From positions 13,090,142 through 13,154,141 of the forward strand of contig NC_058164.1 in NCBI RefSeq assembly GCF_020080835.1: a stretch of DNA of 64,000 nt, given 5' to 3'. Below are positions 1 through 12,019 of this stretch, piece by piece. Under the pieces are notes generated by a model. It was not told the DNA's origin. It did no database searches and saw only the letters and a list, made by a program, of their open reading frames with translations. The DNA comes from Cotesia glomerata (lineage: Eukaryota > Arthropoda > Insecta > Hymenoptera > Braconidae). The translations under genes and the position numbers were made by a program. Position 1 is the stretch's first letter; each line of letters begins with the position of its first letter.

Positions 1-1035
1 CCATTGGGGTATTCTGCGGGTTACAGTCAGTCATCTTAAATCTGTCTAAAATGCTTTCTATATAGCTACTTTGATTTAATATGATGTATTTCTCTTCTCT
101 ATTTCTTTCTATCTCAATTCCAAGAAATTTCTTGGGTTCACCAAGAACTTTCATCTCAAAATTCTTACATAAATGATTTCCAATTTCATCTAACTTCTTT
201 GGATCATTGCTAGCAGCTAAAATGTCATCTACATAAATTAGCAGTACAGCTACAATTCCATTTTTTTTTCTCCAAGTGTATAAACATGGTTCATGTAAAT
301 CATTTTCGAGACCAATTTCTTTTACCACTTGATTGAATTTTATATTCCACTTCTTAGGACTTACTTTTAATCCATACAAAGATTTCTTTAATTTAAGTAT
401 CTTTGTTTGTTTTGTCTTTTCATCTACATCTAGACCTTCTGGTATCTTCATGTAAATGTCTTCATCTAAATTTCCATAAAGGAATGCAGTTTTCACATCA
501 TATTGACAGATTTCTAGATCATATTTATTTACTATTGAAAGTAATGCTCGTATGAGTGATAGTCTAGATACTGGCGAATATGTATCTTTTAAATCATAAT
601 CGTTCTTATCTTTAAAACCTCGACATACTAGTCGTGCTTTATAAAGTACATCTTTATTTACTTCTACTTTCTTTTTAAATACCCATCTTGAACCAATGAT
701 ATTTAATTTTCCTTCAATTTTACTTGCTTCTTTCAAATCTACGAATTCCCAGACATCATTTTTAGTTATTGAGTCCAATTCATCTTTGATAGCCTTCATC
801 CATTGACATCTTCCACTTGAGTTGCTTGCCTCATCATAGTTAATAGGTTCTTTGTTTAAAGAAGTAATTAAACATCTTATTAATTCTTGTTCATCCATCT
901 TAGATTGATCTTCAAACACGTTGACACTTTTTGCAAAGCTTATGTCTTCAATCAATTTATCTTTTCCAGATTCTAATTTTCTTTTCATCTCACCTCTAGT
1001 ACATGGTCTAATTTCTTCTGATGAATTCTTTTTTT
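1..1035 (-). pseudogene. copia reverse transcriptase region (partial)
   Basis: An open frame runs from about 1035 to the window edge and encodes the copia reverse transcriptase, which copies the element RNA into cDNA in virus-like particles. The catalytic YVDD box is read from about 244 to 226 (context LLIYVDDILAAS). Upstream are the conserved copia blocks RWVFKKK and DVKTAFLYG. The frame differs from that of the integrase upstream. The switch maps to a run of seven A (minus strand) at 1029-1035, so a single-base indel is the simplest explanation. The RT part itself shows no stop within the window. RNase H would lie beyond base 1. Confidence 0.9.
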
Positions 1036-1506
1036 ATCAATTAAGTTTTTAACATCTAGTGGATTTTTACGGGGTCTTCCTCTTTTTCTTTGTTCCGGTT
1101 TCTCCTTTTCTTCCTTGATTTTGTCTTCTAAATTATTTGGTACATTTTCATCTGACTTCCAACTAATTTCATCTTCAGTTTCTTCTGTTTGTTTATTCTT
1201 ATATACATCTTTGTACACTAATTTTTCATTGAATCTAATATGTCGTGACTCTAGAAATTTTCCAGTACTTGGGTGCCATAACAAGTATCCTGTGGGTTTA
1301 TATCCCACCATTACAGCTTTGATTGCTCTCTCGCTGAACTTGTGCTCTGGTTTTGGAATTCTAATATATCCAATACATCCAAATCTTTTAATTTTATCAA
1401 AATGACAATTTTCATTCTTATTAAATTTCATCAATGGTACATCATAATCTATAGATTTATGTGGTGTTCGGTTGTATGAGTGAACAGCTGCGTCCACTGC
1501 TAACTC
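985..1506 (-). pseudogene. copia integrase C-terminal segment after an in-frame TGA
   Basis: This continues the integrase in the same frame as the large upstream ORF but after a TGA at 1507-1509. The sequence around it reads PKSM-stop-ELAVDAAVHSYN, where related elements usually have Trp, so TGG to TGA is likely. It contains the typical copia integrase tail (HKSIDYDVPLMKFN) and a basic GRPRKNP stretch. It then runs out of frame at the A7 run near 1030 and stops at 985. There is no real start codon here; it is a broken part of the polyprotein, not a separate gene. Confidence 0.8.
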
Positions 1507-4283
1507 TCACATACTCTTGGGTAAACCAGAATCTAACATATAGGTTCTGACTTTTCTCTGCAACGTAGCGTTGAATCTTTCAGAGACTCCATTGTGTTCA
1601 GGGGTATAAGGCGGTGTTAATTCTAATTCTATCTTTTCTTTTCTTAAAACCTCTAGAAATTTTCCACCAGTGAATTCTGTTCCTTGATCCGATCTAACGT
1701 AGCATACTTTTCCATCTTTGCCGAGTAAATTTCTTGTAGATATTAGAAATTTTTCTAATGTTTCTCCTGATTCATCTTTAGTCTTTACTGGGTATGCTCT
1801 AGCTAATTTGGAGTAATCATCTATGTACACATTAATAAATCTTTTGTGTCCTGGGTGTGAATTTGGTTTTATTGTACCCATCGTGTCCGTATGTATTATT
1901 TGTAATGGTCTTGATGCTCGTCTTCTAACTTCTTTAAATGGTAATTTTTGCATCTTTGACATAATACATATTTCACAATCTAGAATTGAATCATCAAATC
2001 TAACTTTTTCTAATTTACTGTATACTTTCTGTAACTTCTTGAGATAATTTAATGAAGCATGACCAAGTCTTACATGCCATAACATAGCTTCATTTATTTT
2101 ACTTGACTCTGTTGTCCCTTGCTCTAATGGATTTGATGTGAATAGCTCTTCTAAATTCTTAATGCTCTCGATGTCATCTAACTTAATTGTATTTCTAGTT
2201 ATTAAACTAGAATCCCAATTAAACATGTCATCATCTGGATTTTCAGGATGTTGTTCTATTTCTGGAGGTGTTGTTACTTCTTCCTCCCTCCTAATTGAAG
2301 AATCCTTGACCTCTATGTTTTCTGAATCTCCCTCCTTCCTTTGTAAATCTACTTCTGATTCATCGGTGTCATCTTCTTGAATCATTACAGCTTTACAACG
2401 ATAAGTATTGTATTCCCAATCTAATTTGTTTTTGTCGTCGATGTAATTCTTAACTTTGAAGTTCAAGATCCAGTTGGGTTGTTCATATATTTCTTCTAGT
2501 ATTATTTCTTCTAAATTTTCACTAAATACTCTCAAAGTCTTATCATCTAAATAAATCTTAAATCTTATATCTACTAATTTTCTTAATGATAATAAATTAT
2601 CTGATACATCTTTAGCACTGATAACATTTGATAATTTAATTATCTTGTTATCTTGATTCGTGTAGAGCAAAAGATCGCCTTTTCCATCTATTAAAATATC
2701 AGTCGATTTATTCTTATTGGCACTCTTAATTACTTTATTTTCACATTTTTCAAAATTGCTTAATATCAATCGATTTTTTACTATGTGATCTGTTGCTCCT
2801 GAATCAGCAATAAATTTAATCTCATCTATTAAATCTTCATTTAATAATTTCTTACCTTGTCTTTCATCAGTCACTCTTTTTGCACTTCTACTGTCCCGTT
2901 TAGGTGCATTTTGAGCTGACTGTTGATTATTCTTATTACAATTCTTAAAACGTCTATCATTATTATATGGCTTAGAATTCACATTATTTCTAACTTTAAT
3001 AAAACCTCGTCTATCTACTTTACCTCTAGATTTTATATTATCATTATTCAAAATCTTACTTTTGAGTCTTCCTTCCTTGCATTCTGCACCTTTGTGATTT
3101 TTAATGTCCTGGCAAAAATAGCAAAACCACAAGTCTTTTGACAATGGACAGTCCTCGATTCTATGTCCAGTCTTAGCACATCTGTAACATCTTGTCTTGC
3201 TGTCAAATTTTGCTATCTGTGCTTTAACAGTATTATCTCCATCTCCGATCTTCTTTTCTGCTTCTAACTGTAGAATAAAAGATTTCATTTCATTTAATGT
3301 CATCATCTCTTTTGACTGAGATCTCTTAAGAAAATCTGCGGACATTAGTTGAAGAGTTACAGGGGTTATAGCTTGATAAAAAGCTGATCTAATCTCCTGC
3401 TCAGTTAATTTTTCTCCATCTCCGCAAGAATCATATTCTCCAATGATCTGGTCAAATCTTTCACAGAAGTCATTGACCTTCTCATTCTTTTTCATCTTAA
3501 TTAAATACAATCTTTTTCTAACTGAACTTGATGTAAGGTTTATCTGTTCTTTTCTACATTCTTTAATTCTTTTTAAAATTTCTACGGGTTCAGAAATCTC
3601 AAGAATTCTCTTGTGATAATTTTTATCTAAATGATTAATAATAATATCTCTAACAAGGCATTTTCTTTTATTATTCATTGAATTTGATAAGTTATTATCA
3701 TTACTGTTATTTTTATCTATTACATCTAACAAATCACAACTAGTAAGTTCTGATTTTAAATAATCAAACCAGATATTATAGTTTGATTTTTGAGTTAATC
3801 TATAATCTCTTCTAACGTTAATCTTACTTTGATTTGATAGTAATGCATCTTTAATTACATTCAAATCTCTAGAGATAGTACTGTTCCCATTTGTAACTTC
3901 TAAATCATTCTTATTTGGGAAAGTAGGAAATTTATGTGAATTCTTTACCTTTGCTGCTTCTGCTTTAATCTTTTCTCGATCTAACTCTAATTGATAACCT
4001 TTTGTCATCACCTTTAGTGCATCTAACATTGCAATAGAGACTTCCTCGAGTCTCCTAGCTGTTTTTCCGATTGACGCTGCCATCTCTTGAGTCTGCTTGT
4101 TTGACTCCAACATCAACCTCTTCATGTCTTCTAAATTCTTATTACCAAGCATTAACATCTTTTCACTGCTTCTAATCTTAATCTTGGTCTGTTCACTCTT
4201 GTCTTTAAAGTCATCATCTGCACCATCATCTTTGCTGTCATTCTTACCATCATCTGTAACATCATCTATATTGTCATCTTTAT
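1507..4283 (-). CDS. copia Gag-protease-integrase polyprotein (main exon)
   Basis: This encodes the structural and processing part of a Ty1/copia polyprotein. In order, with residues counted from an ATG at 4293: an acidic Asp-rich N terminus; a copia-type Gag domain; a CCHC zinc knuckle near 367 (CYRCAKTGHRIEDC) that binds RNA; the aspartic protease active site near 493 (IADSGATDHI); the HHCC zinc-binding pre-integrase region near 735 (WHVRLGHASLNYL...CEIC); and integrase core blocks HTDTMG, RSDQGTEF and PEHNGVSER, which supply the D, D and E catalytic residues. It ends at TGA 1507-1509, inside integrase. The start is uncertain because a good splice acceptor lies at 4284, so the natural protein may begin in the exon at 4452-4740. 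Confidence 0.9.
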
Positions 4284-4451
4284 CTGTAAACATGTAATCT
4301 TAATTAGTATCTGGGATTTTCTTAACATCTATACATCTTTATACATCTAAATAGGCCTCATCTAACTACTCTTAAACACTTTCATCTTTTCTTAAAGTGT
4401 GTCTTCTAATTATGTTTACAGCTTCTAAATTATTTTATAGTCATTACTTAC
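4284..4451 (-). other. probable intron in the copia 5' coding region
   Basis: A strong donor (GA followed by GTAAGT) lies at 4451-4446, and an acceptor (TTTACAG) ends at 4284. Removing these 168 nt joins the 98-residue upstream frame to the Gag frame in phase: one leftover base A plus AT gives an Asn codon, so QSM-N-KDD is continuous. The intron is rich in AGATG repeats and contains stops. Donor, acceptor and phase all agree, but transcript data would be needed for proof. Confidence 0.55.
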
Positions 4452-4740
4452 TCATCGACTGGCCTGGTTTGACAGGAGTTGAGAAATGTTTCATCCTTTC
4501 AAGTGACACTTTTACATCTTTAATGTCACTAGATTTTGTTGATGATTCCGGATTATTACCATTTGTTTGTTGCATTAATCCTTTGCGGAATTGAGACAAA
4601 CTGTGGAGCGTGTCCTCAGTTTTCTCAGTCTTAATCTGTAATGCTGGGTCCTTCTCAGTATTTCCAGAATCTTGTTCAACATGTTCAAACATCTCCTCAC
4701 TGTCATTATCATCCAGTAGAGATTTGTCTGACTCTGACAT
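4452..4740 (-). CDS. probable first coding exon of the copia polyprotein
   Basis: An ATG at 4740 opens a frame of about 96 codons that is highly acidic and Ser-rich (MSESDKSLLDDNDSEEMFEH) with no recognised domain. It ends at the donor site at 4451; unspliced, it would stop at 4444. It sits just upstream of Gag on the same strand and its splice phase matches the Gag frame, so it is probably the N terminus of the polyprotein. It could instead be an independent upstream ORF. Confidence 0.5.
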
Positions 4741-5689
4741 CTATTTCGGATTTTATGAAACAGAATTTAAATTTAATTAAATATGCATTTAATTAATAAT
4801 TTATCATCTATCTCTTATTATTAATATTCTAAAATTCTATTCATCTAGTACCCGATACTCTTCTTAATATTGGATCTGTTTCGTGCTTCTGAATTAAAAT
4901 AAACGCACAGCAATTCACTTTAATTTAAAACGCAAGATTGATCATTTACACAGCACCACCTCGAGTATGCACACCTATTCCAACGTATAGTTTTACGCAT
5001 GGCAATAAAACAACGTTGAAGGCGGTTGATCACGCACACACTCGGGATACATTATGCAAATAAACAACCTCACAAACTATAAGCTACTTGATGCCGAACA
5101 CAAGCGTCGCATAGCCAAAGTTACCGAAATAGCTTTAATATGTATTTTATATTAATTAATATCACTGACATGTCAAAATACATTTTTTTTTTTATAATTA
5201 TTAAAATTAATAATTCACTTTTAAAATTTAATTTAAAACATCTTCTAAAAATCGAAATCTAAACATACTATTGTAATACACGTGATACTCGTGTACTATA
5301 GTTATTGTGACGCAGTTGGCCGACATCTTGAATTTTTAGCGTCTACCGGCCTCATTAGCGATTTCATCATCTACTTAAATTAAATCTATTTGTCACCATC
5401 TAATATATTAAAAAAATATTTTCAGTCATCTATAAATTTATTTAATTAAATAAATAAATATTTATCAAATCTTTTTAAGTTATCTAAATTAAGCGTCTAT
5501 TAAAACGTATTCATTACGTTTTATATTTTCTATGCATGCATGCTTTTGTTCATCTATAATTACGTCTTATATTCTTTTATTTATTTTCCAGAATATCTTT
5601 TCTAAATAAATATTCATAAATACTCTTACCTTGTGATCAATCACTTTACCCAATTTATTTTTAATAAATAAATCACGTACGCAGTGGAA
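4741..5689 (-). other. long AT-rich leader of the copia element
   Basis: About 950 nt lie between the primer site and the first coding exon. I see no long ORF here. The plus strand is dense in TCTA and CATCT words (TAGA and AGATG in the element sense). Confidence 0.4.
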
Positions 5690-5712
5690 GCGTGCACTGG
5701 GTTATCATAACC
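5690..5712 (-). promoter_or_regulatory. candidate primer binding site (internal tRNA-iMet type)
   Basis: Minus-strand GGTTATGATAACCCAGTGC resembles the copia primer site, which pairs with the anticodon-arm region of initiator tRNA-Met (core GGTTATG...CCCAG). It directly abuts the proposed LTR end ...CCGACA. Confidence 0.5.
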
Positions 5713-6102
5713 TGTCGGGTTTATAAATAAAAGTGGAACACAAGATTTTAGTTTAATCTAAATCTAAGTTTATTTAATCTTCTATTAAATATAAAACACT
5801 TCTAAACAATCTTAGCTATCAAGTAAAATACGTATAATAATGTTATCAATATTAATAAGGATGCTTGAGTTGTAACTAGTAGCACACGAACAGTCAAGCG
5901 TCCAAGCAACAAGATGTGCAAGCCACAGCGAGCAAGCCGGAGAGAGAGTCGTATGCGCAGCTAGCCTGCACGTAGACCGACGCTATCTCCGTATAAATCA
6001 ATATTGATTTAGTTGTCGCTTTGAGCGGCAAATACAAATATAAAGTATATTAAAGACTTAAATAATTAAGTAACTGAACAAGAAAATCTTGTACTCTTAA
6101 CA
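5713..6102 (-). repeat. candidate 5' LTR of the copia element
   Basis: Read on the minus strand, this would start TGTTAAGAG at 6102 and end CCCGACA at 5713, next to the primer site. It contains AATAAA-like words on the minus strand. The partner LTR is outside the window, so the outer boundary is inferred from the TG...CA rule only. Confidence 0.4.
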
Positions 6103-6237
6103 GATTTCTAATTTTTTTATTTGTAGTTCTAATTCATAATGTAATGAAGACAAATTGTCATTATATTATAATTAGGATTCTAAATTGATGTACGTTATAA
6201 GCGTGATTATATTTATACAGAAATTTTGTTGAAGAAA

Positions 6238-8760
6238 ATGCCAAAATTGAAACGGAAAAGTACTGCTCAAATATCGAAAAAAAATACAAATTACAAATGA
6301 ATTAAGAGAGATATTTCTGAAAATAACCATAATATTGATAAAGCAAATAATGGTGATAGATTACTTTTACAAAAAAAAAGAATGCAAAGATATCGAAACT
6401 TAATAAAATATAAAGAAAAAAATAAAATTTATCGAAGGAACAGATTAACTGATGTTAATAATTATGAAGCTCATTTAACACGATTAAGATCGTCTCAACA
6501 AAAAAGATTATACGATGAAAGAACAATTAAGATTGATTGCAAATGCATTTTTAAAAGCAAGTGAATTTGGTTTCCAAAAAGCGGTTTACTATATTTTAGC
6601 ATTACCTTTATCAAAGTGTTCAAGAGATCTTATATTTATAAATACAAATGATCCTGAAAATAGAATTCAAGTAGTTAAATCAAAACGAAATCTTGAGGAA
6701 CTGCCATTAAATTAAACAGATATTTATGTAAAAAGTACATTAAATCATTACATCTTTCGTCCACATGAGTTAGAAAATATATGCCTTGCATCGTTTGTAT
6801 CTTGGTATAATTATTCTACAAAAGAATATCATGAGAAAAATAAAATTTGTAGTGATGAAGAAGACGATAATGATGATTTGATTGACAATTCTGTATCTTT
6901 AAAACTTATTGATAATTCAGGTTTTGTTCGAAAAAGAAAAAAATAAAAAATTATTCGATTTATAAACTATAACGAACAAATAGATAGAGATAATTTCATT
7001 CGTAAAAATGTAATGTAATTTATGCAATGGCGTAATGAAGATATTTTAATCAATTCTGCTTCTAAATTATTTTTAAAAAATCAACATTTAATTCAACAAA
7101 GAAGATCTGAATACGTTTATAATGAAAATATAGAAAATATATTATATGAAGCTATTCAAAAAATAATTGAATTTGATAATGAAAATAAAGCGGAGAAAAA
7201 TATTCCAAAAAATTTACAAATTTTTGATGATCCTACTCACGAAGGTGATATTGCTATAGATATGAATGAAAATGGAGCTGAAAATGAAAAAAAAAGTGGA
7301 TGATAATAAAGATGTTTATTATACGTCAATACCTCGATTAATTTCGGAGGAAGATTTTATTAACTTAGTTTGTTTTTCTAATAAAAAACAAAGAACATTT
7401 TTATTAAATTTATTGCGTTGCTTTAAGACCAAGTCTTACTTATTACCATTAAATTATTGTGTGATGGGTGGTGCTGGTGTAAGTAAATCACGATTAATAG
7501 AAGCTATTTACCAAATTATGCTTCGATTCTTTAATTTCGAATCTAATAATTTAGAATCAACAAAAATTTTACTGTGTGCGCCAACAGGAAAAGCAGCATT
7601 TGGAATAAAAGGAACAACTTTACATGCAGCTTTTATACTTCCATTAAATCAATGTTCAACAGACCTTATTCAATTGAGCAGTGGTACTCGAAATACGTTG
7701 TATGTAAAATTAAAGGACCTTAGATTAATTGTAATTGATGAAATTAGCATGATAGGTTCAAGGATGAGTCAGCAAGTTGATAGTCGGTTGAAGCAGATTT
7801 TTCTATCATCAAAACCTTTTGGTGGAATATCAGTAATTGGTTTTGGTGATTTTAATCAATTAGCTCCTGTCGGTGATAGATATATTTTTCAAGCTCATTC
7901 AATGGATCTCTATGGAGATATAATCGGTAATCCTTTATGGAATTTATTTACGAGTTATCAATTAACAGAAATAATGCGGCAGAAGGATGATTTTAAGTTC
8001 GCTGAAGCTCTTAATAATTTAGCTGATGGAACATTATCGAATAATGATTTAAAACTTTTTGAATCTAGAATAGTTCATAATAATGATGATATTCCAAAAG
8101 ATGCAATTCATTTATTTCGTACTAATGACGAAGTTGATAATTATAATGAAAAAATAATAAACAAAGATGTTTTCAAAAAAAATATCATTGCAGTTGATAA
8201 AATTACAGGAAAGTGCTCTAATAAAGTAGAACAAAATTTAATTAATTATTGTAAAAATATAGGAGCAAAGGATACTAAAGGATTACTTTATAATTTATCA
8301 TTAAGCATTGGTATCAAATATATGTTGACTGTAAATATTGATGTTGAAGATGGACTTGTCAATGGTGCAGTTGGGATACTAAAGGGATTTGAATTGAATG
8401 ACAACAAAGAAATTTTTAGACTTTGGTTTGATTTTTCTGATGATCAAATTGGTAAAAAGAAAAGAAAAGAAGTTTTTAAAGATGGTCATGAAAATTGGAC
8501 TGCTATAGATAACTAAAAATATTCAACCTACAAAAAAAATTGTGACAATAATCCGTAAACAATTTCTTCTCGTTCCGGCAGAAGCAATTACAATTTATAA
8601 AAGTCAAGGTGGGACATATAAAACTGTTGCTTTACATTTAGCAAAAGGAATGAGAAAAAATAAATTTTATGTAACTTTTGTTAAAATTGTTACAATTAAA
8701 TTTATTAAAATTAAAATTACAATTCAAAGTCTCGGCTGTGGACATAAAAAAATTTTCAGT
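6238..8760 (+). pseudogene. decayed Helitron-type Pif1 helicase, Rep part deleted
   Basis: Conceptual pieces in several frames build a Helitron-like protein. A basic N terminus (MPKLKRKSTAQISKK) is followed after an in-frame TGA near 6298 by KKRMQRYRNLIKYKEKN. After a frameshift near 6515 comes the block just before the helicase (RDLIFINTNDPENRI, FRPHELENICLASF, FMQWRNED), interrupted by TAA codons near 6712, 6943 and 7017. The helicase at 7266-8516 has Walker A GGAGVSKS (degenerate, with Ser for the usual Gly), CAPTGKAAF, Walker B VIDEISMI, FGDFNQLAPV and LTEIMRQ. A last frameshift near 8510 precedes PAEAITIYKSQGGT. The expected final YVALSR box is replaced by unrelated repeat sequence. The HUH Rep nuclease is absent, so this is a dead internal-deletion derivative. 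Confidence 0.8.
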
Positions 8761-11680
8761 ATATTTTCGTGTGAAATTGAATATCTTATTTAAAAATTTT
8801 TTGAAAAAAATTACAGTTTGTAATGTTGAAATAAAACAATTTTTTTCAATTACGTATAATGTATCATGTTTTCAAAAAATTATTGTGAAATATATTATCT
8901 TACTCCAGATGATAACAAAAAAACAACTTGACATCTTTTAATCAAAGTTTGCAGTGTGGTTATATACAATAAATAAATAATACAATAAATAATAGCAGGG
9001 AGCAAATAGCTTTTTCATTCAAGTCTTGATTGTAATATTTACATATAGGAAGCTTGTGTAAAAAAATTTATTTTTTTAAGGTGTCTCAAAATTTTGAGAT
9101 ACGTTAAATTAAAAAAATTTATGTGATAATTTTCTGAAAGCTTTTGATACCACATGTGTGTTTCTAGTTTTTAAGCTGTAGACTAAATTTTTTGAAAATT
9201 TATAGCTCTAATGACAGCAAAAATATATTGGTCCTGAAACCTGCCACATATCAAATGGAACTTCAGGTGTATATTATATGTGGCTTAAAAAATTCAATAA
9301 ATTAATAAAAATTTGTGATCAGTCTATGAATATGAATTATTTATCATTGATTTAACGAAATTGATTCTTCGAATTAACTGAAATGAATCATATGTTTATA
9401 AAATTGTGATATAAAGCAGTTACAACGACATAATTTCCCGATATTTTTAAAGTTATTTTGATTAATATTTGATACTTGAAATAAATCATATATTTACAAT
9501 TAAACTAGTTTGAATAATAAATTTTTTCAGAGAATGCCTTAACAGCTATCTATTTATGAAATTGATCAACATCTCAGTAGAATTAAAAGTTTTAAAATCA
9601 AACTTGCAAAGTGGAGTTTGGTTTCAAAATGAATTGTTGTGTATCTATTGTTTTGTATTTGTTAATTTTCAAATAATTTTAATTTAACAGTTTTATAATC
9701 ATAAAATTCTTATAAGCTAATATCATATTTAATTTTTTAATCATTTTCTTAAAATTTCTAAGTTGATTATACACAGATAGTCCTGAAATCCACCAAACAT
9801 TATAAGAAACTTAACCTTTCTTTTTTCCATTGAAAGATTTAAAAATTATATTAAAGAAGACTAGTTGAATAATTATCATGACTATAAATACATAGTTTTA
9901 GTTACTAGTTAAAATTATTTGTTATTCGAGATTGCTAAACATAGATATAAACATCAAATATTGATGTTTCAAATATTCTTAGCATAGGTTACTATTTAAC
10001 CCTTCGTTGGTCGCGCTTCACTGCCCGCCTTCATTGGTCGCGTGGTTAGGGAATCGCCGCAATGTTAATTTTCTTACAGTGTTGCCAAGTATACTTTTAA
10101 GTAAGCGCGGTAAAATTTGAGTTGGTATGAAATTGCTTTTTTTATTTATTAAAAATTTCTACATGTCAATTTTTTGACTCAATTTATTTATTAAAAGAAT
10201 TCTTAAAATTATCAAATATCTGCTGAATCAATTTTAATTAAATTATTTAATATTTAATTGTAATGTAGTATCGTGACTTTAATTTTAATCATAAACGTTA
10301 TATTCAAATATTTTATCAGAGAAAAAAATACGTACCGGTTTAATGCTTTGATGAGTAAAGTATTAAATACTTTTGTAGTCACAGTAGTAATATTATTATT
10401 CTTGTGATCCAATCCACGTAATGATATTTATTTATTTATTTATATTTATATTTATATTTATTAATTTATATTTTTATTTTTATATTAAAATTACTTACAA
10501 TAACATTGCACAAATAAATTAAATAAATAACTTTATGGGACATGCGCATAACAACTATAACAGCTGATGACGGCCATATTGTTTTTATTTATTCAAGTTT
10601 CATATAATTGGCAATGCTGCGAATAAAATTTCATGGTCGGGTTTGGTCGCGCTTACGGGGAATCGCCGCGATTCCATGTTCTTACGACATTTATTATTTA
10701 ATATCTAATTAATAAAAATACCTACAACTTTAAAAACTGTTTAGGTGCATGCTAAATGAATTGAAGAAGGAATAGCTAAATTTTTTAAGGCTGGAAAAAA
10801 TTATTTTTTTTTTTTTATAACGAATTGAAAAAAAAAAGCGGGGAATCGCTCATAGCGCGACCAACGAAGGGTTAAATATCTTTGACAGTTTATTTCATAA
10901 ATTTAAAGATTGATGGTTACTATACGATTTTAAATTGATTAATAATGATAGCTTGATATAAAAAGTTCATTAAATAGAACAGATGTATGTTTTATAATTA
11001 TATAAAATTTATAACAAATTATGTCCTGAAACCTACTAAGAGACTAATAAAAATAGCTTGATAGATTAACTGTACATTAAACAGTGAATTATTCTGGTTA
11101 TTAATTATCACTTATTAATAAATATGACTTTCAATATATGATCTCAATAATTGATGAAATATTATTTTTACTTTTGTTTGATAACGTTACAAAAATTTTA
11201 AGAAAGTTGACAGCTATCGAATGCTTGTTATAAAAGTTTAACAGGCTTTTTTAATTTGTGAGCTCCTTAAATAACAACGACAAATATATTTGCTTATCGA
11301 ACTTAGAAATTGATCGATGGACAGTGAAGTTATAATTCACAATCATCTAATTGTCTGTTTACAAATGATGCATAGCTACGAAAGATTCGTTACAGCTATT
11401 ATCTGTATACAAATGTCAAAAATGTTGACATAATACAGAATATCAATGATCGATCTCTATAGTCAAATCAAGTAAAGTTACACGAAAAATTTCAATGGAT
11501 TGTTATATTTCTAATACATATGACTCTACAGTTATTAGTTCTGACAGTGAAAATTTGACATAATATACTTCAAGCTTTGACAATTAAATATTTAATTGTC
11601 CTGAAATCTGCCATATTCATTTTTAGGTTATGTTGAATAGATTAAAATGCGATGAACGTTTATTATTTGATAACTATATT
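8690..11680. repeat. long dispersed repeat, copy A (interrupted by a MITE)
   Basis: This AT-rich sequence with no convincing ORF matches 12020-14171 along its length; for example AAAGTCTCG followed by TGGA-ATAAAAAAATTTTCAG occurs in both. It begins where the helicase reading is lost. It carries the recurring word TCCTGAAAYC at about 9232, 9781, 11023 and 11599. The 872-bp insertion at 10000-10871 is absent from copy B. It may be the non-coding tail of the preceding Helitron-like element. Confidence 0.75.
10000..10871. mobile_element. non-autonomous piggyBac-type element (MITE)
   Basis: The element has perfect 18-bp terminal inverted repeats, CCCTTCGTTGGTCGCGCT at both ends, and is flanked by TTAA on each side (9996-9999 and 10872-10875). 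TTAA duplications and CCC-starting termini are the signature of piggyBac. Sub-terminal copies of GGTCGCG and GGGGAATCGC words recur inside. There is no transposase ORF. Copy B of the surrounding repeat shows an empty site at the same position, confirming insertion. Confidence 0.9.
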
Positions 11681-12019
11681 TATATTCAGCGAAACAGTTT
11701 ATAATATATTCAGTATGTGTGGATTTAATAACGATCGAAAGATCTAGGACAATTTTTTTCAATAATTTTACATGAGGACATTTCTGTACATACGCTTCCT
11801 CATGTTAACGTCAACATTTCAAAAGTTACTTAATTGATATTACTCTCACTTTAGCGCTGTAGCACTTATCTTAACTACTCATCGATAAGATAGATTTTAA
11901 TTGATAACAGACATTGAAATAAAATAATAATAAGAATTCTTTTTTTTAGGTTAGTTTTATTAATGTTTATTTATGGCACTTTATAAATGATTTGATTGAT
12001 TAATCAAATATTTATACGT
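11681..12019. other. spacer between the two long repeat copies
   Basis: About 340 bp of AT-rich DNA with no ORF. It contains a small stem built from CATGAGGA and TCCTCATG near 11771-11804. Nothing else is recognised. Confidence 0.5.

Larger units (their letters stand above)
1..6102 (-). mobile_element. Ty1/copia LTR retrotransposon, 3' part beyond the window
   Basis: Read on the minus strand, the order is candidate 5' LTR (6102 to 5713), tRNA-type primer site, long AT-rich leader, a small first exon, then Gag, protease, integrase and reverse transcriptase. Integrase lies before RT, which is diagnostic of Ty1/copia rather than Ty3/gypsy. RNase H and the 3' LTR lie outside the window. The reading frame carries one in-frame TGA and one homopolymer frameshift, so this copy is probably not autonomous unless those are assembly errors. 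Confidence 0.9.
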
